64,000 bases of DNA from assembly GCA_024225635.1 (NCBI GenBank), contig JAAEMK010000787.1, positions 26,691 to 90,690 on the forward strand, in the 5' to 3' direction. Position numbers and translations under genes: made by a program. Position 1 is the stretch's first letter; each line of letters starts with the position of its first letter. The notes under the pieces were generated by a model. That model did not search any database. It had not been told where the DNA came from and was given only the letters and a program-made list of their open reading frames with translations. This DNA is from Desulfobacteraceae bacterium (GTDB lineage: Bacteria > Desulfobacterota > Desulfobacteria > Desulfobacterales > Desulfobacteraceae). Below are positions 9,801 through 20,500 of the stretch, one piece after another.

Positions 9801-11473
9801 ATGGCTTTGCTCTCGATAACACCGGGCGCCCTGCCCTGCTCCATGGCCAGGTCAAGCTGCCTTGAGGCATCCGCTTTGGTTGCGGCCATCACCACCATGC
9901 GACGGCTGAAATGCTTGCGCCCGCAGGAAGCAGTATGGCAGATGTCGGCCCAGGACAGGGAGGTCTGTTCCAGGAAATCCCGGTAGCGGGACCCAAGGAG
10001 GGTCAAGGCCTTGTCATCCCGGGCAGACAAGGGCAGCAGGTGAAGGGGACGCCCGGGACTTTTGTTTTCCCCCCCGGGCTGCCCCGGCCCACTGTCCGGG
10101 GGAGCCGAAAGAATCACATGGGCATTGGTGCCGCTGAACCCGAACCCGCTCAACCCGGCCACGGCATTTCCATTGACCGTGGGCCAGGGCCGGAGGCCGT
10201 CCACCACTTCAATGGGCAAGTCATTCCAGGGGATATGGTCACTGGGGGTCTCAAAATGAAGGCTTGGGGGAATTTGACGGCGTTCCAGGGCCAGGATGGT
10301 CTTGATGAGTCCGGGCATACCCGCTGCGGCCTCCAGGTGGCCGATATTGGTTTTCACCGACCCCAAAAGCACCTTACGTTGCCGCCCGTTGAACACCATG
10401 CCCAGGGCCCGGGCCTCCTGGGGATCCCCCAGCCGGGTGCCGGTGCCGTGGCATTCAATATAATCAATATCCGCCGGGGCAATCCCGCCATCCTTTAGGG
10501 CGGCCCGGATTACATTTTTCTGGGCAATGGCGTTGGGCGCGGTCAATCCGTTGCTTTCACCATCCTGGTTAACGGCCGAGCCCCGTATGACCGCCAGAAT
10601 ACGGTCCCGGTCCCGGCGGGCATCCTCCAGGCGTTTTACCACCACCACCCCGCACCCTTCCCCCCGCACATACCCATTGGCGGCATTGTCAAAGGTGCGG
10701 CATCGCCCGTCAGGGGACAGGGCCTGCAATTTGGAAAATCCCACAAACGGCTCCGGGGTCACCATGACGTTGCCCCCTCCGACCAGGGCCATATCGCATT
10801 CCCGGCTGCGCAGATGCAGGACCGCCATGTGCAGGGCCACCAGGGCGGATGAACAGGCCGTGTCAATGGCCATGCTGGGTCCCTTTAAATCGTACCGGTA
10901 GGAGATCCGTCCCACGGCCGTGCTGAATGCCGTGCCGGTCAAACTGAATTCATCGATTTTCCGGGGATCTCCGGATTCCAGGTGGGCTTGCAGGTAATCC
11001 CGGGTGGAAAACCCCACAAAAACACCCGTGGAGCTTCCCTTTAACCCATCCGGGTTGATCCCTCCGTATTCCAGGGCTTCATGGGTCACCTCCAAGAGCA
11101 GGCGATGCTGGGGATCCATGGCCCTGGCCTCATCCGGCGGAATACCAAAGAATACATTGTCAAACCGGTCGACGGTATCCAGGAAACCGCCATGGCGGGC
11201 ATAACTCTTGCCGGGAGCATGGGGATGGGCATCGTAATACAGGTCCGAATCCCACCGGCCCGCCGGCACTTCCGTAATGGCATTCCCTCCCCTTGCAAGC
11301 AGTTCCCAGAATTTCTCCGGTGTATCCGCCCCCCCGGGAAACCGGCACCCCATTCCGATCACCGCCACCGGCCCGGTCTGCTTCAACCCGGCCACTTCCT
11401 CCATGAGCGACTTGATCTTGTCAGAGGCTTTCTTGAGCTTTTCCAGATAGAGTTGTTCCCTTTGTTTATCCAT
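6818..11473 (-). CDS. Terminal PKS module: KS-AT-class III aminotransferase, no ACP
   Basis: The 1551-residue protein begins with a short docking coiled coil (about 1 to 32) and a KS (about 35 to 460) with TACSSA, HGTGTRLGDP and NIGHLEAAAG, so the catalytic Cys-His-His set is present. The AT (about 563 to 850) has GHSIGEY and the malonyl-type HAFHS. A run of nine seven-residue repeats follows. After a proline-rich linker and a helix (RLIHRQLEVMSKQL) there is a PLP class III aminotransferase (about 1085 to 1551) with GTEAVMVALR, FDEIITGFR and the lysine in TYGKLIGGGLP. No carrier-protein motif and no thioesterase are seen anywhere in the protein. PKS-embedded aminotransferases of this type, as in the mycosubtilin synthetase, convert a beta-keto thioester to a beta-amine; here the carrier that would present the substrate is missing. 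Confidence 0.92.
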   Translation of the reverse strand: MDKQREQLYLEKLKKASDKIKSLMEEVAGLKQTGPVAVIGMGCRFPGGADTPEKFWELLARGGNAITEVPAGRWDSDLYYDAHPHAPGKSYARHGGFLDTVDRFDNVFFGIPPDEARAMDPQHRLLLEVTHEALEYGGINPDGLKGSSTGVFVGFSTRDYLQAHLESGDPRKIDEFSLTGTAFSTAVGRISYRYDLKGPSMAIDTACSSALVALHMAVLHLRSRECDMALVGGGNVMVTPEPFVGFSKLQALSPDGRCRTFDNAANGYVRGEGCGVVVVKRLEDARRDRDRILAVIRGSAVNQDGESNGLTAPNAIAQKNVIRAALKDGGIAPADIDYIECHGTGTRLGDPQEARALGMVFNGRQRKVLLGSVKTNIGHLEAAAGMPGLIKTILALERRQIPPSLHFETPSDHIPWNDLPIEVVDGLRPWPTVNGNAVAGLSGFGFSGTNAHVILSAPPDSGPGQPGGENKSPGRPLHLLPLSARDDKALTLLGSRYRDFLEQTSLSWADICHTASCGRKHFSRRMVVMAATKADASRQLDLAMEQGRAPGVIESKAMGEIPAGKPKIVFMFTGQGAQYGGMAGQLHDTQPVFRDAINRCDVILSNYWDMHLTDLVCGPSPADDTLGRTIHTQPAMFAVEYALAELWRSWGIRPSMVMGHSIGEYVAACIAGVFSLEDGLSLAVERGRLIQEQAAAGGAMAAVFADETLVARELEAVAGQLSVASVNSPENTVVSGEATALEELLKRLDEKGLTFHRLEVSHAFHSPLMQPARKSLEAAFAGKTMKGPRIPLISNLTGQRAGADEIIRPGYWGEHLIGTVRFRDMVRTAREMGGNIFLEIGPHAVLRDLAQACLDDAQVCLGDAQVRLGDAPVRLGDAQVRLGDVQVRPGDAQVRPGDAPVRRDGAPVCRDDARASLCLPSMVRGGDDWETLLGSLARLHAAGVPVNWQGFDEPYTRHKVTLPFYPFRRRSFWMNPVRPLPGPAKEKSPVPSDPTSNSAIGRHGQPEREECLMKQMNAVEAGGELDRLIHRQLEVMSKQLSLISGRASSGPGRGKPPGMPEKPGPPSMGTLDFFKGGGNNQSGGNVDVRSMTLLKDTLNKRQQAFVDNFIDGYTARTPESRAIMEKNRPWFSDWINSLGFRLTMKEIMYPIVCSRARGAYLYDVDGNEYIDMAMGYGVNYFGNNAPFVVAAVEEQLKNGFQLAPQFDRTGDVARLITEITGVERVTFSNTGTEAVMVALRIARTITGRDKIVIFKDSYHGIFDGVLALPGVNGSVPMAPGTSSKMIEDVIVLPYGQPESLEFIKKHGRNLAAVLVEPVQSRNPSLTPRGFLKELRETTLTHGIALIFDEIITGFRLCPGGAQAYFDVQADMVTYGKLIGGGLPISVIAGKARFMDAIDGGGWRYGDDSMPDKAVTFFGGTFCKHPLAMVAARAVLTHLKEQGGTLQKTVNRLTTFFADRLNNWFEEHAVPLRIHFCASFFRFVSQGEFDPAMQPLILDLLFYLMMSKGVYTWERRICFFSTAHTRADLERIIGVIKESVREIQAGGFDFGR
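8736..8924 (-). repeat. Nine in-frame 21-bp tandem repeats in the AT to aminotransferase linker
   Basis: Nine consecutive units of exactly 21 bases, starting at 8736, 8757, 8778 and so on, keep the reading frame. In the protein they give seven-residue units of the form QVRLGDA, QVRPGDA, PVRLGDA and PVRRDGA, immediately after the end of the AT. Neighbouring units differ at one to four bases, so they have diverged slightly since amplification. They probably form a flexible or repetitive linker. Confidence 0.9.
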
Positions 11474-11509
11474 TTTTTTCAGCAGATCTCCCCGCCAGTC
11501 AGACGCCGT

Positions 11510-14500
11510 TTAGTCCAATAAGGTATCCAGCTCCTCCAATACGTCATTTGCCGACAATCCGTCATTCCCCCGGTCACGCCGGGTTTTCCCACTGTTTTTT
11601 CCATCCTCCGGCCAGGTCATCTCTTCCATGAGGTAGGTTGTAATCTTCTCCAGTGTTGGATAATCAAACAACAGGGAGGCCGGCAGGACCTTGCCGATCT
11701 CCCGGCCCAGACGGTTGCGCAGCTCCACGGCCATCAAGGAATCAAATCCCTGTTCCATGAGGGGTTGATCGATGATCAGGGCCTCCCGGCCACTCCCCGC
11801 CACATTGGTGGCGAGCTGTCCTGTAAAGTCCAGCAGAAGGGAATAACGCTCGTCCGGTTCCGCATCCTTGAGCAGGCCGATGATTTCAGAGGGTTGGCTT
11901 GAGAGCGTCTCCTCCCCGTCCGGCGGACCGATTTCCGATAACATGGCCGGAAGGGGCCCCGGGAAGTTCCGGCGGAACACCCCCCAGTCAATGGCCATGG
12001 CCCCGGCCTGTACCGGGTTCCGGTCCAGTATCATCTGAAAAAGGGTCTTGCCGGTTTCCACTTCCAGGGGAACGGCGCCCCAGGCTGCCAGCCGGTCCCG
12101 GCCGGCGGCCATGCCTGCGTCCCAGGCCCCCCAGTTGATGGATACGGCGGGAAGGCCGCATGCCCGCCGGTAATGGGCCATGGCATCCAGGAACCCATTG
12201 GCCCCTGCATAACTTCCCTGGCCGGCATTGCCCAGCAATGACGCCACGGATGAAAACATGACAAAAAAGTCCAAATCATGGTCAGCGCTCAACCGGTGGA
12301 GGTTCCAGGCCCCGTTGACCTTGGGCCGGAGCACCTGCTTAAACCCCGTAACATCCTGATCCGCCAGCATGCCGTCCTCCAGCACCCCGGCGGCATGGAT
12401 AACGCCCTTCAAGGGCGGCAGGTCCGCCCCCAAGCTTTCCCAGGCCTTTTTCATTTGATTATAATCCCCCACATCAGCGATCATCACCCGGACATCCGCC
12501 CCCTTTTCCTTAAGGGAGTCAATGCGCGCCGCCGATTCCTCCCCGGGGGCGGAACGGGTCACCAGCACCAGGTGGGCTACGCCCTCATCCACAAGGAATT
12601 CGGCCATGGAAAGCCCCAGGGCTCCCGCGCCCCCCGTGATCAGGCATGTGGTCCCGGCCCTGTTCCCGGCACCCCGGGACGGATTCACGGTAACCACCAC
12701 TTTGCCCACATGCTCGGCCCGGGCCATGTGGCTGAAGGCTTCCCTGACCTTTTGGATGCCAAAGGTTTGAAACGGCAGGGGCTTGAATTTTCCGGCATCC
12801 ATGCAAGCCGCCATCTCCCCGAGCATGCGGGTGACGGCCCCGGGATTTTCCCGGGCGATATCGTTCAGATCAAACAGGTGATAGGCTGCATCCGGCCGTG
12901 CGGCTGCGGCCTCCCCGGTCGTCCATACTCCGATTTTACCGATTTCAACAAACCGGCCCCCCCCGGCAAGGACGCTGAAGGACCGCTCGATAACCTCCCC
13001 GGTAAGGCTGTTCAGGATCACATGCACCCCCTCTCCATGGGTGTGCTCCAGTATCTCATCAGCAAAATCAAGAGCCCTGGAATCCATGACATGGGTCACC
13101 CCCATGGCTTTCAGCACATCCCACTTGGGACGGCTTGCAGTGGCAAAAACCACACAGCCCTTGTCCAGGGCCAGCTGGAGTGCGGCCATGCCCACACCGC
13201 CGCTGGCGGCATGGATGAGCACCCGTTCCCCCTGTTGAATACCGGCCAGGTTTACAAGCCCGTGCCAGGCGGTCAGGAATGTGGTGGCGACGGTGGCGGC
13301 AGCCTTGAAACTGATGCCCCGGGGTTTGGGAATAACATGGGCCCCGGGCACTGTGACAAAGGATGCAAGGCTCCCACCGGCCATGGCGGCAACCACCGGG
13401 TCCCCAACGGCCAGGTGGTCCACATTCTCCCCCCTGGCGGCCACGGTTCCCGCGCATTCAAATCCCAGGGGCAGTTTTTCAGCTGTTTCAATGCCCATTT
13501 CAGCACTTACATCCTGCATCATGCCAAGGGCATGGAGCACGTCCCGGAAATTCAGCCCGGCGGTATGCACCCGGATTTTCACCTGGTCCGGCCCGGGTGG
13601 CTCGGGTTCCATGGGGACAAGCTCCAGGCTTTCCAGTCCTTCATAGGATTTCAGGCATACCTTGACCGGTTCCTCCTCCGGATCCGGCCAGGCGTCATGG
13701 GGAACCAGCCGGACGCCATAGCGTTTCCCCCGGCGCCAGGCCACCTGGTTTTCCCCATCGGCAAACCGCAAGGCATCCAAAAGGGTCTCTCCGGGATGGG
13801 AATCCAGGACGTCCAGGTCAAGGCAACGGGTCCCAAGCTCGGGATATTCCAGCATGAGCACCCGGCCCAGTCCCCACAGGACGGCATTGAACGGCGGGAT
13901 CGGCATTGCTTCGCCGTTCACACTGACCATGCCCTGGGTAACCACCCACAATTGGGGCGCGTCCTTAAACTTCAACCCGCCCAGGGCCTGCACCAGCATA
14001 AGGAGGCTCCGCCACCCAAGGTCCGCGGCTTCACTGTCAAGGGAGGGCGCATCCTCCAGGGACCAGAGGTGAATGATCCCCCGGAGGGGCGCCGGCGCCT
14101 CTGCGACTTTTTCGAACAGCCGGGTATACTGGGCCGCATCCGACGGATCAATGGAACAGGCGCCGTCATTAGAAAGGGTAAAGGATTCGCCGGGAGTTAC
14201 CACAAGTACCCTGTGCCCGTGATCCCCCAAGGCCCGGGCAAGTTCAGTCCCGGCCGGTTTGTCCACGGGACTGAACAGGACGTACGAGCCGGGCCCCCGG
14301 TCAAACCCTTGGGAAATCTCCCGCCCATGGGCAATGGGACGCCAGTGCAAATCATATAGTTTTTTCCCAAGGGGCTTTTGAAACTGACGGAGCAGCCTGC
14401 GCCGGGACACGGCCCGGCCCATGACACCCTTGATTTCACCAAAAATCTCCCCGGACTCCAGAATGAGGGTCAGATCCGCCTTAAAATGATCCCCAGCGGA

Positions 14501-17500
14501 TGTCACCGCCCGCCCATGAACCCAGAAGACAGGCTCGGGCTTCCCGTGGAGTGTCAATCGATCAAGCCCCACCGGCAAAAACACGGCATCCCCTTCTGTT
14601 TCCGGGGTCAGGCAGTTGACCAGCTGGAAACATCCGTCCAGGAGGATGGGGTGGAACACATAGGTCCCGGCCGGGGCATCCGTGGCCGGATCAAATTCCA
14701 CCCGGACCCGTCCCAGGGCTTCACCCGGGTTCAGGCAGATCCTGGACAGGGAGACAAATCCGCCGTCATAGTCAAAGCCCGTCCCGGAGAGGCGTTCATA
14801 GTACTCCCCGGCATCGGTTTCCACGGCAAAGGAGCTGGCCGTTGTTTCCGGCGGCTCCGGGTAATTTTTCTCCCTTTTTCCGTTTTCGGCCCCCGGCGGA
14901 ACGATCCGGCCCGTGGCATGGGAAACCCAGGCCTGGTCAGCCTCCCTTGAATTGCTGAAAATATGGAATTCAAACCCGGAGCCCTCCAGGGGGGTCAAAA
15001 TCAACTGAATCCGCCGGGGGCCGTCCATCAAAAGGGGCGCCTGGAAGGTGATGGATTCCAGCACCGGCCCCGGCCCGTTCATTTGCAGAGCACCTGCCTT
15101 GAGGGCCATTTCCACGTATGCCGCACCCGGCAGCACACACCTGCCGTGTACCCGGTGCCCTTTCAGGTAAACCGGATCATCCGGCGTGAGCAGACTGTCA
15201 AAAATAGTCTCTTTGAGGGCATTCACAACCGGACTTCCCAGCAGGGGATGAATATCCGCCCGTTTACCGGCCATGCCGCCGGCCACCGCGCCAAAGGGGT
15301 TGACCGGATAGGATTGGTGCTGAAAGGGATAGGTGGGCAGCTGCACCCGCCTGACATCCTGATTTTGATAAAGCATCCGCCACGGAACCGTAGCCCCCGC
15401 CACAAAGTTTGCGGCAAGGCTTCGATAAAGCCTTGACCGTTGCTCCGGGTCCTCCGGTACCCTGGTGAGATCCGGCACAGGTCCGGGGGACACGATTTTT
15501 TGATCCGAATTGCTGAAAATATCCGGATGGGATTCGCCCCCCATAAATGCTTGTAAACCCTTCTCCAGCTGGGAAAGCGTATTTCCCAGCACGGCCAGCC
15601 GGTGGTGGAATTTGGCCCGGCAGGTCATGGCGGTATAACAAAGATCCGCCGGATGGATTCCCGGGCGGGCCGACAGAAACCCTGCGTACCGTCCGGCCAT
15701 GTCGGTCAACGCCCTGGGATGGCGGGCGGACAGGATCAGCAGGCAGGGTCCGTCAACCTGCCGTTCCAAATCGTCCGTCTGATCCTGGCCCCCATATTCC
15801 GATAAAACCGTATGGACATTGGTGCCGCTGAACCCAAAGGAGCTGATACCCGCCACCCTTGCCCGGTCCGCGTCCGTCCGCCATGATTTCAGTTCAAGGG
15901 GAATCTCCACATCCAGGAGATTCCAGTCAATATGGGAACTTGGTGTTTTAAAATTCAGGTGGGGAGGAATCCGCCGGTGATGCAGCATAAGGGCGGTTTT
16001 TATAAGGGCGGAAATCCCGGCCGAGGATTCCAGATGACCGATATTCGTCTTCACCGACCCCACCACCAGGGGAGCGGGCCTCGGTTTTTTGCAAAACACA
16101 CTGCCGATGGCCCTCAGTTCAATGGGATCCCCTAACGGGGTGCCTGTGCCGTGGGCCTCGATAACGCCCACCTCATCCGGGGCCAGTCCGGCATTGGCCA
16201 GGGCCTTGCGGATCACCGCCTCCTGGGAGGGACCACTGGGAACCGTGAGCCCGCCGCTGCCGCCGTCCTGGTTGACGGCGCTGCCGCGAATCAGGGCAAT
16301 GATCCGGTCCCCGTCCCTTTGAGCGTCCGATAACCGTTTCAGGGCCACAAGCCCCACCCCCTCGCCCCGGACGTATCCGTTGGCGGATGCGTCAAAGGCC
16401 TTGCATCTGCCGTCCGGCGACAGCATCCGGGCCCGGCTGAAACAGATACTCATCCCGGGAAGAAGCAAAAGATGGGAGCCACCGGACAGGGCCATGTCGC
16501 ACTCCCTGCGCCGCAGGCTTTCACAGGCCAGGTGGGCGGACAAAAGCGACGATGAACAGGCGGTATCCACAGCCATGTTGGGACCGGTGAGCCCCAGGGC
16601 ATAGGCAATGCGGCCTGCGGCAACGCAATTGCTGCTCCCCGTGCCTTCATAGGGTCCGATCCTTTCGGGATCACCAATGCCGAACCGGATCACGGCGTTT
16701 TCCCAGTTGCCGATGCCAAGGAACACGCCGCAGTTGGAACCGTAAACCGACTGGGGATCGATGTTGGCATTCTCCAGGGTTTCCCAGGCCACCTCCAGCA
16801 CCAGCCGCTGCTGGGGGTCCATGCAGGCGGCTTCCCGGGCCGGGATGTCAAAAAACGAGGCATCAAACCCGTCCAGGGCGCCGATGTACCCGCCATAACG
16901 GCAATTGACCTTACCGGGTGCATCCGGGTCATTGTCGTAAAAAGTATCCACATCCCAGCGGTCCCCGGGAACTTGACGGATACTCGAACGTCCTTCTTTC
17001 AACAGGGTCCAGAACTCTCCGGGGGAATCCGCCCCTGGAAACCGGCAGCCCATGCCGATGACGGCAATGGGCTCGGACCGTTCATTTTTATATTTCCCAG
17101 GGGTTGCGTCCTTGCCGGATTGTGCGGAATCGTTTTCCCGCTTATCCACAGGACCGGCAACAGCCCCCTTGTCCGGGCCGGACATGAGTCCGGGGGGCAG
17201 CACCTGCTCCGCCAGATACGCCATGATGGCTTCCACGGTGGGATAATCAAACACCAGGGTGGAGGTAAGACTTACATCCAGGTCCTGTTCCAATTGGTTC
17301 TTGAATTCAATGGCCATCAGGGAATCCATGCCTGAATCGAACAGACGCCCCCGGGGTTCCATGGAAGAACCCGGGGCAAGCCCCATGACGGCGGAAATCC
17401 GTTTATTGACACTTTCCAGAAGCAGGCCATGGCGTTTACCGGTCCCAACGGCCTGAAGGCGTTTCAGCAACCGTCCCCGCTCCGCCTTTTTCCCGGTTCC

Positions 17501-20500
17501 GGGAGACCGCCCGGCAAGCTCTTTAAAAAACGGCGGCACCCCTTGGCCGTAGGTCTTGCCGAGGTAAAGGGGCCACCGGACCAAAAGTACGCCGGCGCCA
17601 TGGTCTGCCGGGTCACCGGCCAGAAGTTCTCCCATGGCTGCCAGGGCTTTTTCAGGCGCCAGCAGCTCGATGCCCATTTGTTGCCATGCGGACAGCCGGG
17701 TCTGCTCCTGCCTGCCGGCCATGCCCGATCCCTGCCAAGGCCCCCAGTTGACACTCAGGTTCCTGGCCGCCGGTCCGTCTCCGGCACCGGCCATGGCGTC
17801 CAGGAAGCGATTGGCGGCGGCATAATTGGCCTGGCCCCGGGAGCCCAGGACAGCGGCCATGGAGGAAAAAGAGACCCAGAAATCAAGGTCCAGTCCTTTG
17901 GCCGCTTCCCGCAGATAAAGGGCGCCGTTCACCTTGGGAGCCATGACCGCCATCATGTTTTCGGGGGTCATGGCCAGCATCATCCGGTCGTCAAGTACAC
18001 CGGCGGCATGGACAATTCCCTTAAGGGGGGGCAGGTCCCGGCCAATGGCAGCAAACATTTCCATGACCTCGTCCCGGCAGCTCACATCCGCCTGAACAAC
18101 CCTTGCCTGAATGCCCTGGTCAGACAATGCATCAAGGATTTTACGGGCGTTTTCGCCGGGACTGCGCCGTGCGCAAAGCACCAGGTGCCGGGCCCCGGAA
18201 GTCCCCATCCATTGCGCCGCCTGCAATCCCAGTGCCCCCAGCCCGCCGGTGATCAGGTAACAGGCATCCGGATCAAACAAGCCATCCGGAGAGCCATTGG
18301 GGGCCTGTGCCATGGGCAGGAGCCGAGGCACATGGAGTTGACCGTCACGAACACCCATCCGCTTTTCAGCATCTCCCCCCTTAATGCCTTGAACGGCCGG
18401 AAAAAGCTGCTCCCCATCTTCCATGGCGCTCACATCGATGATGCCCGGGTTTAATTCCGGATGCTCCAGGGAAAGCGTCTCAATCATGCCCCACAGGGGT
18501 GCCTGGCAAAGATTCAAGGGACCGGATGCCCGGGTTACCGGCTGGGCATTCACCGTCATGACCCACAATTCAGGCGGAACCGGCAGGCGCAGCACCGCCT
18601 GGACAAGGCCCAGCAGGGCCAGGCCGTACTCCCTGGTACGGGAGACGATCTGTTCGGCGGTATCCCCGGGCCCGCCTTTTTCAAACAGCGCGACCATGCG
18701 CCAGGCCCGGCCCGGCCCAACGCCTGCCTGTTCAACCCGGAGCTTTAACCCTTCGGGGGCGGTCAGGTCCGTTTTTTCCCATTCAATGACGGTGACCTCC
18801 CCGGACAGGTGCCGGGCAAGGGCCTCCCCGCCATCCGCGGTCTCTGCCAGGACCAGCCATATATCCCCTTCCGTATCCGGTTCAGCCGTATTTTCCAGGA
18901 CCTCCGGGGGGATTGCCTGCCATGCCAGCCGGTGAAACATGTTTTTGGAAGATTGCCCCAGGCTCTTTAATATGGCATCCCGGCCGGTGCGCCTGAAGGT
19001 GAGCCCCCGGATCAGAACCAACGGTTGGCCCAGTTCATCATATAAACTGAAATTTGCGGTCAGGGTTTCCGGCATCCGGCCCGGTTCCGGCAGATCCGGC
19101 ATCCGGGCGTGGCAATAGATGATATCCCCCAGGGGCGCAAGGAAGCTTACCCGGTCCATGCCCACCGGCAGGTAGTTATTATCCTCCAGGCCATGGAGGA
19201 ACAGGGGTCCCGCCACCTGGAAACAGGCGTCCAAAAGGGCCGGATGAAGCAGGTAGGAACCGGCATCCCCGGCCAGGGATTCCGGCCGGACCACTTTACC
19301 CAGGCTCTGGCCCCGGCCCACCCGGATCTCGTCCACGGCCCGGAAACCGGGTCCAAGTTCCAGGCCGCACGCAAGGTAGGCCCCATAGAGTTCCTCTAAG
19401 GAAAACGTCTGCTCCATGGATGATTTAATTTCGTCAAGGTCTTTAAAATCCCCTGTGTCCGGTCCATCCCCGGCTGTCATTTCCCCCTGGATATGCAGGG
19501 TCCACCGGGCTTGACCATCCTCCTCCACGGCTTTGGAAAAGACCTTGAAGGTATGATTTCCGGTATCGCCCTTTTGAACGATGGTTTGAACCTGCCGGGT
19601 GATTCCGTCGGGGAACATCAAGGGCTGCTGGATACTGAGATTGGTTAATTCAACGGCTTCGGACAATAAAACCTCACATCCGGCTGTCACGGCCATGTCC
19701 ACAAAACCGGCCGCCGGCATGATCACCATGCCATGGATCACATGATCCCCCAGAAAAACCGGGCGGTCCGCCCGGACCAGGGATTGGAAGCAAAGGTCCC
19801 GGCTGTCCGCCACATCCAGCTGCCGCCCAAGCAGGGGAGCCTGGCCTGAACCATCCGGGAGCCGGGCTTCGGCAGTTGATAACTCAGACCTGAGCCCATA
19901 AGTTTGCCGCTGGAACGGATAGGTGGGTAAAACGATTTTTTCGGCCCCACGGGAGGCGTAAAAACTCCGCCAATCCACATCCCGGCCCATGGTGTAGAGG
20001 TGTCCCAGGGTTTTCAGCAGCGGTTTCCAATGGTTACCCTCCCGGGCCGAAGGCTGAACCGTGGGAAGGAACCCGGCTTTGGAGTCCGTAATACAGCGTT
20101 TGCCCATGCCGCTCAACACGGGTTTCGGGCCGATTTCCACAAAAAGGGTATGCCCGGACTCCCAGAGGGTCTCCATGCTCCGGGCGAACCGCACCGGTTT
20201 GCGCACATGCTCCACCCAGTAATCGGCGTCAATTTGCCCGTCCATGACGGCCTTGCCCGTGAGGTTTGAGATCAGGGGCATGCGTGGGGCATTATAGGAT
20301 ATGCCCTTGGCGATCTGCCTGAATTCTTCCACCATGGGGGTCATCAGGGGGGAATGAAAGGCATGGGAAACCTTCAGGGGAACGGCGGAAACGCCCTCAT
20401 CGGCCAATGCCGTCAGAACCGCCTCCATGGCCGGGGCCGCCCCGGAAATCACGGTATTTGCCGGGCCGTTGTAAGCCGCAACGGACAGGGTGGCCCCATG

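Noticed and set aside
12278-14359. Long plus-strand open frame (693 codons) opposite the bimodular PKS
   Set aside because: It lies antisense to clear KR, ER and DH domains, and its composition (rich in Gly, His, Pro) is that of a shadow frame of GC-biased coding sequence. The same holds for many other plus-strand frames between 5 and 39 kb.
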